From Mesorhizobium sp. (GTDB taxonomy: Bacteria > Pseudomonadota > Alphaproteobacteria > Rhizobiales > Rhizobiaceae): a stretch of DNA of 64,000 nucleotides. The stretch spans positions 53,290-117,289 of the forward strand of contig NZ_SUEG01000004.1 of the NCBI RefSeq assembly GCF_005063415.1. Direction: 5' to 3'. The number at the start of each line of letters is the position of its first letter. Within the stretch, counting starts at the first letter, position 1. Shown one piece after another: positions 18,475 through 26,940 of this stretch. The translations under genes and the position numbers were made by a program. The notes below the pieces were generated by a model. It saw only the letters and a list, made by a program, of their open reading frames with translations, ran no database searches and had not been told where the DNA came from.

Positions 18475-19368
18475 TCAATGCTCCCAGAAATAGACGGTTG
18501 CGGGCTCGGGTTCCCAGACCTTCGCATTGTCTATGCCGGGCAGTTTGGTGAGCGCACGATATTCCGAGCCGAAGGCGACATACTGGTCGGTTTCGGCCAT
18601 TACGGCAGGCTTGCAGGCGATCGGATCGCGCACCACGCCAAAGCCGTTCTTGGTGCCGACGACGAAGGTGAAAAAGCCGTCGAGGTCGCTCAGCGTGCCT
18701 TCCAGCGCCTCGCCGAGGTTCTTGCCATGCGCCATCTGCGAGGAGAGATAGGCGGCAGCGACCTCGGTATCGTTCTCGGTCTCGAATATCATGCCTTCGC
18801 GGATCAGCTCGCGCCGGACATTGTTGTGGTTGGACAGCGAGCCATTGTGCACCAGGCACTGGTCGGCGCCGGTCGAGAACGGATGCGCGCCCATCGTTGT
18901 CACCGCCGATTCGGTCGCCATGCGGGTATGGCCGATGCCGTGCGTGCCGGTCATCTCGCGGACGCCGAAACGGTCGACGACCGCTTCCGGCAAGCCGACT
19001 TCCTTGTAGATCTCGACGACGTCGCCGGCACCCATGATGCGGATGTCGGGGCGCAGCGCCTGGATCGCCTCACGCGCTTCGTCGATCTTGGCAGGCGTCG
19101 TCCGGACCACCGCATGCGTCGACTTTGCAGCAATGCTCACCGGCGCACCGATCGCCTTGGCGAGTTCGGCGTCGAGGCCGCGGAAATCGTGCTCCGGCTT
19201 GGCCGACTGGATGGTGATCTTGGCTTCATTGGAGGACGCGCCATAGATGGCGATGCCGGCGCTGTCGGGACCGCGATCGCTGAGCGAGATCAGCATCTCC
19301 GACAGCATCGCGCCAAGCTGGGGTTCGAGCGACTTGTCCTTCAAAAACAGTCCGACGATTCCGCACAT
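18475..19368 (-). CDS. mgsA: N-methylglutamate synthase subunit A (glutamine amidotransferase type II)
   Basis: A 297-residue class-II (Ntn) glutamine amidotransferase-like subunit. The nucleophile Cys2 is exposed after Met removal (MCGIVGLF), and the family motifs THGIGHTRMATES and HNGSLSNH are present. In this complex it is thought to process gamma-glutamylmethylamide. It is the first gene of the mgsABC-gmaS-mgdABCD operon, and a candidate operator lies 63-80 nt upstream of its start. Confidence 0.88.
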   Translation of the reverse strand: MCGIVGLFLKDKSLEPQLGAMLSEMLISLSDRGPDSAGIAIYGASSNEAKITIQSAKPEHDFRGLDAELAKAIGAPVSIAAKSTHAVVRTTPAKIDEAREAIQALRPDIRIMGAGDVVEIYKEVGLPEAVVDRFGVREMTGTHGIGHTRMATESAVTTMGAHPFSTGADQCLVHNGSLSNHNNVRRELIREGMIFETENDTEVAAAYLSSQMAHGKNLGEALEGTLSDLDGFFTFVVGTKNGFGVVRDPIACKPAVMAETDQYVAFGSEYRALTKLPGIDNAKVWEPEPATVYFWEH

Positions 19369-19430
19369 GTCAGGCTCCCGAGATTTGTTCCCTTGGAGAT
19401 GTATCGAATGCGTCCGGGGAATTCAATTGG

Positions 19431-19448
19431 TATGAAAAAAATTTTCCT
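19431..19448 (-). promoter_or_regulatory. Candidate amine-regulon operator upstream of mgsA
   Basis: On the minus strand the site reads AGGAAAATTTTTTTCATA. It matches 16 of 18 positions of the dmm-side site at 22842-22859. It lies in the 84-nt gap between the 110-residue membrane gene and mgsA, so mgsA probably has its own regulated promoter. Confidence 0.6.
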
Positions 19449-19452
19449 GTCG

Positions 19453-19785
19453 TTATATATCGGCTGAGGCGCCGCCGACCGCACTATCGCCGCGCGCGCC
19501 GCCATTGTGAACCCATTTGGCATAGCGGATGCGCGCGATCTTGTAGGCATCCAGGATCGACAGGGCATAGATCAGGAAGCCGCCGGCATGGCGTCCGATG
19601 AAGCTGGCGTCGGGCGGCGCGATCTTGGCGGTGACCCAGGCGAGGATCACCATGAAGAACAGGAACTGCAGGCCACGCACTGGCACGCCGAGCACGACAT
19701 GCCCGCTCGCCGGCAAGACGATCGCAGCGCCGAGAACCAGATAGGGGTTCGGTGGTGCGGGGGAGGTGGTGATCTGGCTGGTCAT
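19453..19785 (-). CDS. Small membrane protein of unknown function (110 aa)
   Basis: A short protein with two or three hydrophobic segments (about residues 15-32, 38-55 and 68-85) and a polar C-terminal tail rich in Gly and Ala. I do not recognise the family. Its ATG overlaps the stop of the preceding 226-residue gene by four bases. It is the last gene of a six-gene operon that contains an APC permease, directly upstream of mgsA. A role in amine uptake or in a membrane complex is inference from context. Confidence 0.65.
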   Translation of the reverse strand: MTSQITTSPAPPNPYLVLGAAIVLPASGHVVLGVPVRGLQFLFFMVILAWVTAKIAPPDASFIGRHAGGFLIYALSILDAYKIARIRYAKWVHNGGARGDSAVGGASADI

Positions 19786-20462
19786 GCCGCCTGCCGTTCG
19801 CTTTGATTGATGGCATCGCGCAGCGCCGAAGCCGACGACAGCAGCCTCTCGATCAGCGCCGGATCGAGCCTGACCGTGCCGAATTCAGCTTGCCGGAATA
19901 CGCCGTAGCGCGCCCGTTCGGCCTCGGCCAGCAGCCAGACGATGCGCACGCCGTTCGGCGTGATCAGCAGTTCCTTGGCGCGCCCCTCGGCAAAGATGTC
20001 GAGGTGACCAGCGATAAGAGCCTCGGGAAAGCGCACGCCCTTGCGGTCGCTCCGCAGCACCGCCTCGGCCGGAAATCCAGCCGCCTTCGGCAGCGTATGG
20101 TCGAGATGATCGAAATTGGAAAAGGTCGTCGGCGATCCCGGCCGCATCATCATGTCGAAAGTGCCTGGTATCGCGACCTTTTCGGTGATCGAAACGCTCA
20201 GCCAGCGCGCCGGCAGCTTCCTTATCGCCAGCGTGTCGACGATCGTCCGTACCTGCACCCGTCGGCCGTTCCACGAGCCGGCGAAGGTGACGACGCCGGC
20301 AGTGCCGTCCGGGATGTTGGCCGCGTTGGGGATGACGGTGCGGATTCCGGCTTCCTCGGCGGCAAGTGCGGCCAAGGCCTTGATGCGGCTGGCGCGCGCA
20401 AGCCAGGCGAAATGAAGGACGAGAGCCAGGGCAACCGCCCCGGCGAGCACTGCTGAGATCAC
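19782..20462 (-). CDS. Membrane-anchored protein of unknown function (226 aa)
   Basis: One N-terminal hydrophobic helix (about residues 2-20) is followed by ~200 soluble residues, which suggests an anchored domain. Motifs such as TFAGSWNGRRVQVRT and GHLDIFAEG give no family I can name. The start is GTG at 20462 with AAGG upstream. It lies 49 nt after the APC permease and overlaps the next gene by ATGA. It is conserved in appearance (no internal stop, normal codon use) and so is probably real. Confidence 0.65.
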   Translation of the reverse strand: MISAVLAGAVALALVLHFAWLARASRIKALAALAAEEAGIRTVIPNAANIPDGTAGVVTFAGSWNGRRVQVRTIVDTLAIRKLPARWLSVSITEKVAIPGTFDMMMRPGSPTTFSNFDHLDHTLPKAAGFPAEAVLRSDRKGVRFPEALIAGHLDIFAEGRAKELLITPNGVRIVWLLAEAERARYGVFRQAEFGTVRLDPALIERLLSSASALRDAINQSERQAA

Positions 20463-20511
20463 CTAACGCACCTTGTCACGCAAATGTCCGCCCGACAGGG
20501 CGCGCCTCCCG

Positions 20512-21912
20512 TCAGTAGCCCTGCGGCTTCGGCCACGGCATGGTGAACTGCGCACCGCGGCGCACGAATTTGTAGCGGTAGAAGTGGAACCACAGCGAGA
20601 TCAGGAAGTAGAAGGCGACCATGGCGATCAGCTGCGAGCCGAAGCCGAGGAAGATCGCAAAGAAGGTGACCACGCAAAGGCAGAACAGCACGATCGCGGG
20701 CAGCGGATGGAAGGGATGGGTGTAGCCGCGGCGGATCGAGCCGAGCGGCCACTTCTTCCTGAACATGATGATGTTGATGCTCATGAAGGTGTATTGCAGC
20801 ACGCCCGACAGGATCGAGAAGGTGATCGCCTGGTTGAGGTCGGCGATGAAGGCGAAGGCCAGCGCGATCGGCAGCAGGAACAGGATCGAGCGATAGGGCG
20901 TGCGGTATTTCGGATGCACCGCCGAGAACCAGGTCGGCAGATAGCGGTCGCGGCCGAGCGAGAACCAGGCGCGCGCGGCGTCGTTGATGCAGCCATTGGC
21001 GGAGGCGAGTGCGGCAAGCAGCGTCGCGATGAACAACAGGTTCTCCAGCAGCGCACTGCCGGTCAATTTGCCTGCGTCCCACAGCGGATAGTAGGTGATG
21101 CCGAGATATTCCCACGGCATCAGCGAGGCGCAGACATACCAGGTCATGGCGGCCGCGATCAGAAGCGTGATCATGCCGGCCATCGTGCCGTAGGGCAGCG
21201 AGCGCGCCGGTGAGCGCACTTCCTCGGCGGCCTGCGTGGTGCCCTCGATGCCGAGATAATACCAGATGCCGAACTGGAAGGCGGCGATGACGCCGATCCA
21301 GCCATAGGGCAGGGCGTTGCCGGGGGTGACCAGCTCGTTCAGCTTCAGCACGGCGCCTTGCGTCCACGGGCTGACCGAGAAGAACAGGATAACGATCGAG
21401 ACATAGGCGATCGCGGTGATGACGAAGTTGACGTTGAGCGTCATCAGCACGCCGCGATAGTTCAGCCATGCCAGCACGACGATTGTCGCGGCGATGAAGG
21501 AATTGTGGTTGAGGCCCTCGACGCCGGCCTTGGCGACGATCGTGTCGCCGAGCAGGATAGCGTCCGACACTTCGAGCATGGTGTAGGCAAAGACCAGGAA
21601 CAGCGCGACGTTGAAGGCCATCAGCGGCCCGACAATGTGCTTTGCCTGCGCATATTGGCCGCCGGCGGCAGCGACCGTCGAGGTGACTTCGGAATCGATC
21701 ATGGCGACCGAGGTGTAGAGCAGGCCGACAATCCAGCAGACGATCAGCGCCGCCAGCGCGCCGCCCTTGTCCGCCGCGAAATTCCAGCCGGTGAATTCGC
21801 CGACCAGAACGATGCCGACGCCGAGCGCCCAGACATGGGCGGGGCCGAGCACCCTGAGCAGCGAAACCCTGTCGCCTTGCACTTGCACCGCTGGTTCAGC
21901 CGTGATCGTCAT
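20512..21912 (-). CDS. APC-superfamily permease, ethanolamine-permease-like
   Basis: A 466-residue membrane transporter with about twelve hydrophobic segments. Helix 1 reads GVGIVLVGEFTGWN, the type seen in EutP-like ethanolamine and amino-acid permeases, and the mid-protein YLGIEGTTQAAEE segment is a known family feature. It is distinct from the permease at 5.2-6.9 kb. It lies inside an operon of small membrane proteins facing away from dmmDABC, so uptake of a short amine (dimethylamine, methylamine) is a reasonable inference. The exact substrate is unknown. Confidence 0.8.
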   Translation of the reverse strand: MTITAEPAVQVQGDRVSLLRVLGPAHVWALGVGIVLVGEFTGWNFAADKGGALAALIVCWIVGLLYTSVAMIDSEVTSTVAAAGGQYAQAKHIVGPLMAFNVALFLVFAYTMLEVSDAILLGDTIVAKAGVEGLNHNSFIAATIVVLAWLNYRGVLMTLNVNFVITAIAYVSIVILFFSVSPWTQGAVLKLNELVTPGNALPYGWIGVIAAFQFGIWYYLGIEGTTQAAEEVRSPARSLPYGTMAGMITLLIAAAMTWYVCASLMPWEYLGITYYPLWDAGKLTGSALLENLLFIATLLAALASANGCINDAARAWFSLGRDRYLPTWFSAVHPKYRTPYRSILFLLPIALAFAFIADLNQAITFSILSGVLQYTFMSINIIMFRKKWPLGSIRRGYTHPFHPLPAIVLFCLCVVTFFAIFLGFGSQLIAMVAFYFLISLWFHFYRYKFVRRGAQFTMPWPKPQGY

Positions 21913-21927
21913 CGTTCAATCCCCCAC

Positions 21928-22089
21928 TCAGATCCGGTGTTTTTCGGACACAGCTTCAAGTTCGCCTTCCCTGGACGAGGTCAGCATCTCTTCGGAATAG
22001 GTCGTGTCGATCTTGAACCAGTCGTAGAGCATCCACAGCGCGAGCACGATCGAGATGCCCCAGCATGCGTAAGAAAGTGCCACCCACAT
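21928..22089 (-). CDS. 53-residue single-helix membrane protein
   Basis: This ORF is easily missed for its length. It starts MWVALSYACWGIS, continues into one strong transmembrane helix (about residues 3-24) and ends with a charged tail (EEM...EKHRI). It fits between the permease (15 nt) and the 125-residue gene (16 nt), so it is spaced like an operon member. Small accessory subunits of this kind occur in multi-component transporters. I do not recognise a family. Confidence 0.7.
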   Translation of the reverse strand: MWVALSYACWGISIVLALWMLYDWFKIDTTYSEEMLTSSREGELEAVSEKHRI

Positions 22090-22105
22090 GACGATGCTTC
22101 CCTAT

Positions 22106-22483
22106 TTATTTGTCGCCGAACTTTTCGTTGATGACGTCGCGGTATTCGCGGTCCGATGCGCGGAACAGAAAAATGAAATAGCCGATCAGCACCGCGGCCA
22201 TGATGATCAGCGTCGGCCAGTCGATGATGTAGTGGAACCGGTTCTGGATGATGTCGTGCGCGGTTTCCGGCGTGTAGCCGAGCTTTTCCCAGATCGAGGC
22301 CATGGTCGGGTTTTGTCCGAGCGCTTCCCACGTCTTGGCGTCGAGCGCGTCGATGGATTTTGCCGCCCCTGCCAGCCCCAGTTTCAGCGGCAGCCACAGC
22401 GCGACGAAAATCGCGACCACGACGACGGCGATATCGAAGACCTGTCCGGCCTTGCTCTGTTCGGGCGGTGTATAGCGGGCCAT
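22106..22483 (-). CDS. Two-helix membrane protein of unknown function (125 aa)
   Basis: It starts MARYTPPEQSKAG at an ATG preceded by GGGGAG. Two hydrophobic helices (about residues 15-40 and 83-107) flank a ~40-residue extracytoplasmic loop with amphipathic helices (AKSIDALDAKTW, SIWEKLGYTP). The C-terminus is charged. A longer upstream in-frame start would overlap the preceding gene and lacks a ribosome site. It is the second gene of the six-gene membrane operon. No family recognised. Confidence 0.7.
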   Translation of the reverse strand: MARYTPPEQSKAGQVFDIAVVVVAIFVALWLPLKLGLAGAAKSIDALDAKTWEALGQNPTMASIWEKLGYTPETAHDIIQNRFHYIIDWPTLIIMAAVLIGYFIFLFRASDREYRDVINEKFGDK

Positions 22484-22493
22484 GCGTCTCCCC

Positions 22494-22781
22494 TCAGGAC
22501 TTGCGGTTGCGGTAGGCGTCGGCATTCTTGATGTCGAGGCCGTAGATGAAGTCCTTGTCTTCCTTGTAGTGGTTGACCATCGCCAGGATCGCGGCCGTGT
22601 TGAAGATCAGCACGGCGCCGGCGGCGACCGCGACGACGAGCTTGATGCCGGCGTCGGGGATGTACGGCCATGTCATGAACAGGACAAAGAGGATCGTCGC
22701 CCACAGGCAGACGATCAGGAGCATGGATCCACGCACGTCGGAACGGTACAACGCTTCGACGCGCTGTTGCAGGTCGGACAT
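22494..22781 (-). CDS. Two-helix membrane protein of unknown function (95 aa)
   Basis: A cytoplasmic N-terminus (MSDLQQRVEALYRSD) is followed by two helices (about residues 19-41 and 47-70) and a charged tail (KEDKDFIYGLDIKNADAYRNRKS). AAAGGGGAAAG precedes the ATG. It is the first gene of the operon and faces dmmD across a 284-nt region with a candidate operator. No family recognised; tight linkage to the permease suggests an accessory subunit. Confidence 0.7.
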   Translation of the reverse strand: MSDLQQRVEALYRSDVRGSMLLIVCLWATILFVLFMTWPYIPDAGIKLVVAVAAGAVLIFNTAAILAMVNHYKEDKDFIYGLDIKNADAYRNRKS

Positions 22782-22840
22782 CGGCTTTCCCCTTTTTCAA
22801 CGCCCGGTCCGGATTGGCCGGTCATTGCCCTCTTTCAAGA

Positions 22841-22859
22841 GAGTGAAATTTTTTTCATA
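22841..22859 (+). promoter_or_regulatory. Candidate amine-regulon operator between dmmDABC and the membrane operon
   Basis: GAGTGAAATTTTTTTC at 22841-22856, continuing CATA. Fourteen of 16 bases equal the tmm-side site at 28407-28422, and 16 of 18 equal the mgsA-side site. The inner GAAA-N4-TTTC is an inverted repeat. It is 60 nt from the start of the membrane operon and 207 nt from dmmD, so it could serve both directions. Confidence 0.6.
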
Positions 22860-23065
22860 AAATCCGGCCGAATTCTGGAATTGTCAAGACGATTTTACGC
22901 AGCGTTAACTGTTTGTTTGGTCCGCCGGATTTGCCTGACAATGAAATTATTTGCTTACGGGTATTGCAGGCTCCCGGCGTTTGCGATCAATATTCGGGCA
23001 ACGCTCCCGCCACTGTGCAGGGAGCAGGGGAAAGCAAAAAGTTCTTTCGAACGGAGGACCAGCGG

Positions 23066-24199
23066 ATGACGGCATCCTGGAGATTTTCGGCGCTTGCGGA
23101 CCGCCACCGGGCGCTCGGCTCGAAGCTCGAGGACTGGAGCGGCATGGGCACCGCCTGGACCTACGACAAGGACGCCGACGAAGAGTACATCGCCATCCGC
23201 ACCAAGGCCGGCCTGATGGACGTGTCCGGTTTGAAGAAGGTCCACATCACCGGGCCGCACGCCTCACACCTGATCGACCTGGCGACGACGCGCGATGTCG
23301 AAAAGATCTATCCCGGCAAGTCGGCCTATGCCTGCATGCTCAACGAGGCCGGCAAGTTCACCGACGACTGCATCCTCTACCGCACCGGCCCGAATTCCTG
23401 GATGGTCGTGCATGGCTCGGGCACCGGCCATGAAGAGCTGCAGCGCGCTTCGGTCGGTCGCGACGTGTCGCTGCGCTTCGACGACAATCTGCACGACCTT
23501 TCGCTGCAAGGCCCGACGGCGATCGATTATCTGGCAAAGCATGTGCCCGGCATTCGCGACCTCAATTATTTCCACCACATGCAGACGCAGTTGTTCGGCT
23601 TCCCGGTGATGATCTCGCGCACCGGCTATACCGGCGAGCGCGGCTACGAGATCTTCTGCCGTGGCCAGGACGCCGGAACGATCTGGGACAGGATCCTCGA
23701 CGAGGGCAAGAGCGCCGGCATCATCCCGTGCCGCTTCACCACGCTCGACATGCTGCGCGTCGAGAGTTACCTGCTGTTTTACCCCTACGACAATTCGCAG
23801 AAATACCCGTTCGAGAATGAAGGCCCCGGCGACACGCTGTGGGAGCTCGGCCTCGACTTCACCGTCAGCCCCGGCAAGACGGGCTTTCGCGGCGCCGAGG
23901 AGCACTACCGCCTCAAGGGCAAGGAACGCTTCAAGATCTTCGGCGTGCTGCTCGAAGGCAAGGAGCCGGCCGACGAGGGCGCACCGGTCTATCGCGACGG
24001 CAAAAAAGTCGGCGTGGTGACCTGCGCCATGTATTCGCCGCTGGTCAAAAAATCGATGGGCATCGCCCGGCTCGACGTCGACTGCGCGGTGCAGGGCACC
24101 AGGCTCGAGATCCGCAACAAGAGCGGCGCCATCAGCGCAACCGCCGAGCCGCTTCCGTTCGACGATCCGAAGAAGACCAAGCGCACGGCGAAAGGCTGA
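23066..24199 (+). CDS. dmmD: GcvT-like folate-dependent protein of the dimethylamine monooxygenase cluster
   Basis: A 377-residue aminomethyltransferase-family protein. It carries the folate-domain segments SRTGYTGERGYEIF (~190-203), an R-V-E-S loop after CRFTTLDMLR, and the C-terminal VGVVTCAMYSP strand. It is presumed to bind tetrahydrofolate and capture the one-carbon unit released in dimethylamine demethylation. The ATG at 23066 follows CGGAGGACC; a longer upstream reading lacks a ribosome site. It heads the gene order D-A-B-C known for dmmDABC of marine roseobacters. Confidence 0.82.
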   Translation: MTASWRFSALADRHRALGSKLEDWSGMGTAWTYDKDADEEYIAIRTKAGLMDVSGLKKVHITGPHASHLIDLATTRDVEKIYPGKSAYACMLNEAGKFTDDCILYRTGPNSWMVVHGSGTGHEELQRASVGRDVSLRFDDNLHDLSLQGPTAIDYLAKHVPGIRDLNYFHHMQTQLFGFPVMISRTGYTGERGYEIFCRGQDAGTIWDRILDEGKSAGIIPCRFTTLDMLRVESYLLFYPYDNSQKYPFENEGPGDTLWELGLDFTVSPGKTGFRGAEEHYRLKGKERFKIFGVLLEGKEPADEGAPVYRDGKKVGVVTCAMYSPLVKKSMGIARLDVDCAVQGTRLEIRNKSGAISATAEPLPFDDPKKTKRTAKG

Positions 24200-24213
24200 G
24201 GCATACTGCGGGT

Positions 24214-24810
24214 ATGGCAGCGAAAAGCATCATCAGCCGGCCGGTCTATGGGACCCTGTCTCTGCAGCCCGGCAAGCATCATCTTTTCATAGCGGATGCA
24301 GAGGGAGCGCTGGCGATTGCCGACCTGGCCGCCAAGGCACCGGCGGACTTCTTCGGAGGCGCCCACGTCATCTTCATTCCCGGCCGCGACGGCAAATATG
24401 CCGATGTGCTCGAAGCGCTGAAGCCGGCGCAGTTCTACCTCGGCCATTCCTTCGCCAGCGCTTTGCCGCGGCTGAAGCAGACGCTGGCCAATGCGCATAT
24501 GGGCCTCAGGCTCTATCTTGCCGGCACCGAAGGGCTGATCGGCCAGGCCATGCACGCGGCGCTCGAAGCCGGCATCGACCACACCTCGATCCAGACCGAG
24601 CATCGCGGCTCGTTGGCGCGCCGCATGCAGTGCGTCCACTGCAAGGGCATCACCGAGAACGTGACGACGCAGCCGGCGACCTGTTCGCATTGCGGCCTGC
24701 TGCTTCTGGTGCGCGATCACTATTCGCGGCGGCTCGCCGCCTTCCAGGGCGTCTGCATCAACGCCGAGGACCGCAGCGAAATTCCTCCGATCGAGGAGGT
24801 CTTTCGATGA
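24214..24810 (+). CDS. dmmA: Dimethylamine monooxygenase subunit DmmA
   Basis: A 198-residue protein with an N-terminal alpha/beta domain and a C-terminal zinc-ribbon-like segment: CVHC at ~136-139, CSHC at ~152-155, then a late Cys in AFQGVC. That layout fits the DmmA-like N and C domains. It works with DmmB and DmmC to oxidise dimethylamine to methylamine and formaldehyde. The ATG at 24214 lies 14 nt after dmmD and has only a weak ribosome site. The stop overlaps dmmB. Confidence 0.8.
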   Translation: MAAKSIISRPVYGTLSLQPGKHHLFIADAEGALAIADLAAKAPADFFGGAHVIFIPGRDGKYADVLEALKPAQFYLGHSFASALPRLKQTLANAHMGLRLYLAGTEGLIGQAMHAALEAGIDHTSIQTEHRGSLARRMQCVHCKGITENVTTQPATCSHCGLLLLVRDHYSRRLAAFQGVCINAEDRSEIPPIEEVFR

Positions 24811-25772
24811 GCACCGGCACCACCAAGCTCGACGTCGTCGTCAGCGATGTCGTTCCGGTCAACGAACTGGTGACGCGCTTTCATTTCCGCCGGCGCGACG
24901 GCCAGCTTTTGCCGACCTTTTCCGGCGGCGCCCATGTCGTCGTCGAGATGCGCGATGGCGAACGCACCAGGCTCAATCCCTATTCGCTGATGGGCTCGCC
25001 GCTCGACACCCGCGAATACACCATCTCGGTGCGCCGCGACAACGCCGGCCGCGGCGGCTCGCTGTTCATGCACAGGCAGGTCAGGCCGGGCACGGAGATG
25101 GTGGTCAGCTATCCCGTCAACCTGTTCTCGCTCGATCTGCGCGCCAGGAAGCACTTGATGCTGGCCGGTGGCATCGGCATCACCCCGTTCATGGCGCAGA
25201 CCGCGCAGCTGGCGGCGGACGGCGGCAATTTCGAGCTGCATTACACCTGCCGCACGGCCTCGCTCGGCACCTATGCCGATCTGCTCAGGGAACGCTACGA
25301 CCGTCGGGTCAGGCTCTATCACGACGACCGCGACGAGCGCGTCGATCTCGACCGGCTGCTGTCGTCGCAGCCGCTCGGCACGCATCTCTATGTCTGCGGC
25401 CCGTCGGGCATGATCGGCTGGGTGCGCGAGCGTGCCGCGGCGCTCGGCTGGCCGGCGGAAACCGTGCATTTCGAGCATTTCGCCGCACCGCAACCCGGCG
25501 CGCCCTTCGACGTGACGCTGGCGCTCAGCGGCAAGAAAATCCGTGTCGACGAGCAGCAGAGTCTGCTCGAGGCGATCGAGGCGGCCGGCGTCGATCCGCC
25601 CTATCTCTGCCGCGGCGGCGTCTGCGGCCAGTGCGAGACCAATGTCATTTCGCATGACGGCAAGTTCATCCACAACGACCACTGGCTGAGCGAGGAAGAC
25701 CACCGTTCGGGCTGCAAGATCATGCCCTGCGTGTCGCGTTTCGAGGGCAGGTCGCTGGTGCTGGAAAGATAG
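24807..25772 (+). CDS. dmmB: Dimethylamine monooxygenase reductase subunit DmmB
   Basis: A 321-residue phthalate-dioxygenase-reductase-type protein that passes electrons from NAD(P)H to the terminal oxygenase. Domains in order: flavin-binding barrel (NPYSLMGSP ~58-66), NAD-binding domain (AGGIGITPF ~120, CGPSGMIG ~197), and a C-terminal [2Fe-2S] ferredoxin with Cys268, Cys273, Cys276 and Cys308. The ATG overlaps the dmmA stop and follows GGAGG. VanB-like reductases are the general family; context assigns this one to DmmABC. Confidence 0.85.
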   Translation: MSTGTTKLDVVVSDVVPVNELVTRFHFRRRDGQLLPTFSGGAHVVVEMRDGERTRLNPYSLMGSPLDTREYTISVRRDNAGRGGSLFMHRQVRPGTEMVVSYPVNLFSLDLRARKHLMLAGGIGITPFMAQTAQLAADGGNFELHYTCRTASLGTYADLLRERYDRRVRLYHDDRDERVDLDRLLSSQPLGTHLYVCGPSGMIGWVRERAAALGWPAETVHFEHFAAPQPGAPFDVTLALSGKKIRVDEQQSLLEAIEAAGVDPPYLCRGGVCGQCETNVISHDGKFIHNDHWLSEEDHRSGCKIMPCVSRFEGRSLVLER

Positions 25773-25781
25773 GAGGCGAGC

Positions 25782-26822
25782 TTGGGCATTACCTTTCGCA
25801 AGGAGACGTTCCGCGACGACTTCACCTTCAGGAACAGCCCGGAGCACATCAGGCGGTTCCCGTTCCCGTTCCATGAAGACAGCTACATGTATGCGGTCAA
25901 CATCGAGCCGCACGTCGTCGGGCCGAAGGGCAGCGTGCTGGAGAATTTGATCGACGTCGACGAGCACTATGTCGCCGAGATGCAGGACCGCGCTTTGGTG
26001 CTGGCCGAGGATCCGCTGCGCTGCCAGTCGCTGCCGCACATGACGCTGGCCGGCTGGGACCTGCTCGAACTGCTGATGGAGCAGCAGGCGCTGGGCTATC
26101 CCGAGCATTTCACGCTGACCCGAGACGGCGACCGCTGGCGCTGGATCAACCGGCCGCTCGGTATCGACGACAGCTTTACCTTCGGTGACGTCTCGACGCT
26201 GCCCTATGGGCCGATGGAATACATCACCCGGCAGAGCCAGGGCGATTTCTGCATCCTCGACCAGCGCGACGGCAATCTGTGGATGGATGCCGGCATGGTC
26301 ACCACCCAGGCCGACTGGTCGCTCGATTTCGATATCGGCATGAATTTCTTCGAATGGCACGCGCCGGTGCCGCTGGCGCATGAGAAGGGCATATTCGTCC
26401 GGGCGCTGAAGTTCCTCACCAACATCCAGCAGGGCAAGCCGGCGCGCCGGCTGAACTGGACGATGACCATCAATCCGCGCCTCGATACCAGCCCGGAAAA
26501 TTACCACAAATGGGGTCCGGACCGCGCCACGGTGACGCCGGAAAACGTCGGCGACAAGGCCCATCTGCGCGTCGAGCTGCAGAGTTTCTGGCGGCTGCCG
26601 CGCTCGAACGCGATCGTCTTCCCGATCCGCTGCTATCTGATCAAGATGGACGAGCTGGTGACGCAGCCGAAATGGGCAAGGCGGCTGCACCGCGTCATCC
26701 GCGACCTGCCCGAGGAACTCGCCAATTACAAAGGCCTGACGCGCTATCGGCCGACGCTGGTCGAGTGGCTGTCGAGGTTGGATGATGGCAGCCCGACGTC
26801 AGCAGGCTTCGGGCCGGATTGA
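25782..26822 (+). CDS. dmmC: Dimethylamine monooxygenase subunit DmmC (heme-dependent N-demethylase family)
   Basis: A 346-residue protein of the DUF3445/heme-dependent oxidative N-demethylase alpha-subunit family, the presumed site of dimethylamine hydroxylation. Family signatures include an N-terminal FPFPFHED, the central FDIGMNFFEWHAPVP and RLNWTMTINPRLDT, and a C-terminal FRCYLI-like FPIRCYLIKMDEL. The start is TTG at 25782, the only start well placed behind AGGAGG (5-nt spacing). TTG starts usually lower translation, so it may tune stoichiometry. It ends the dmmDABC operon. Confidence 0.85.
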   Translation: MGITFRKETFRDDFTFRNSPEHIRRFPFPFHEDSYMYAVNIEPHVVGPKGSVLENLIDVDEHYVAEMQDRALVLAEDPLRCQSLPHMTLAGWDLLELLMEQQALGYPEHFTLTRDGDRWRWINRPLGIDDSFTFGDVSTLPYGPMEYITRQSQGDFCILDQRDGNLWMDAGMVTTQADWSLDFDIGMNFFEWHAPVPLAHEKGIFVRALKFLTNIQQGKPARRLNWTMTINPRLDTSPENYHKWGPDRATVTPENVGDKAHLRVELQSFWRLPRSNAIVFPIRCYLIKMDELVTQPKWARRLHRVIRDLPEELANYKGLTRYRPTLVEWLSRLDDGSPTSAGFGPD

Positions 26823-26842
26823 CTGCTGCCGTCGCCGAAGCT

Positions 26843-26894
26843 GCCGATCTCCCCCCAAGAGGGGGAGATGCCCGGCAGGGCAGAGGGGGGCGCC
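26843..26894. repeat. Palindromic intergenic repeat, copy left of the DUF559 pseudogene
   Basis: Contains CTCCCCCCAAGAGGGGGAG followed by ATGCCCGGCAGGGCAGAGGGGGGCGCC. The same unit is present in inverted orientation at 27319-27367, and both orientations recur at 50424-50581. It is a typical multi-copy rhizobial intergenic palindrome, non-coding. Confidence 0.75.
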
Positions 26895-26940
26895 GTAGAG
26901 CGCCGGGCTTGCCCCGCGGCCTCCCAAAACTCCGCGAGGC

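Noticed and set aside
24720..26690. 656-codon minus-strand open frame opposite dmmB and dmmC
   Set aside because: It is antisense to two genes with clear domain motifs, is Arg/Asp/His-rich, and shows no family features. Such frames are common shadows in GC-rich DNA.
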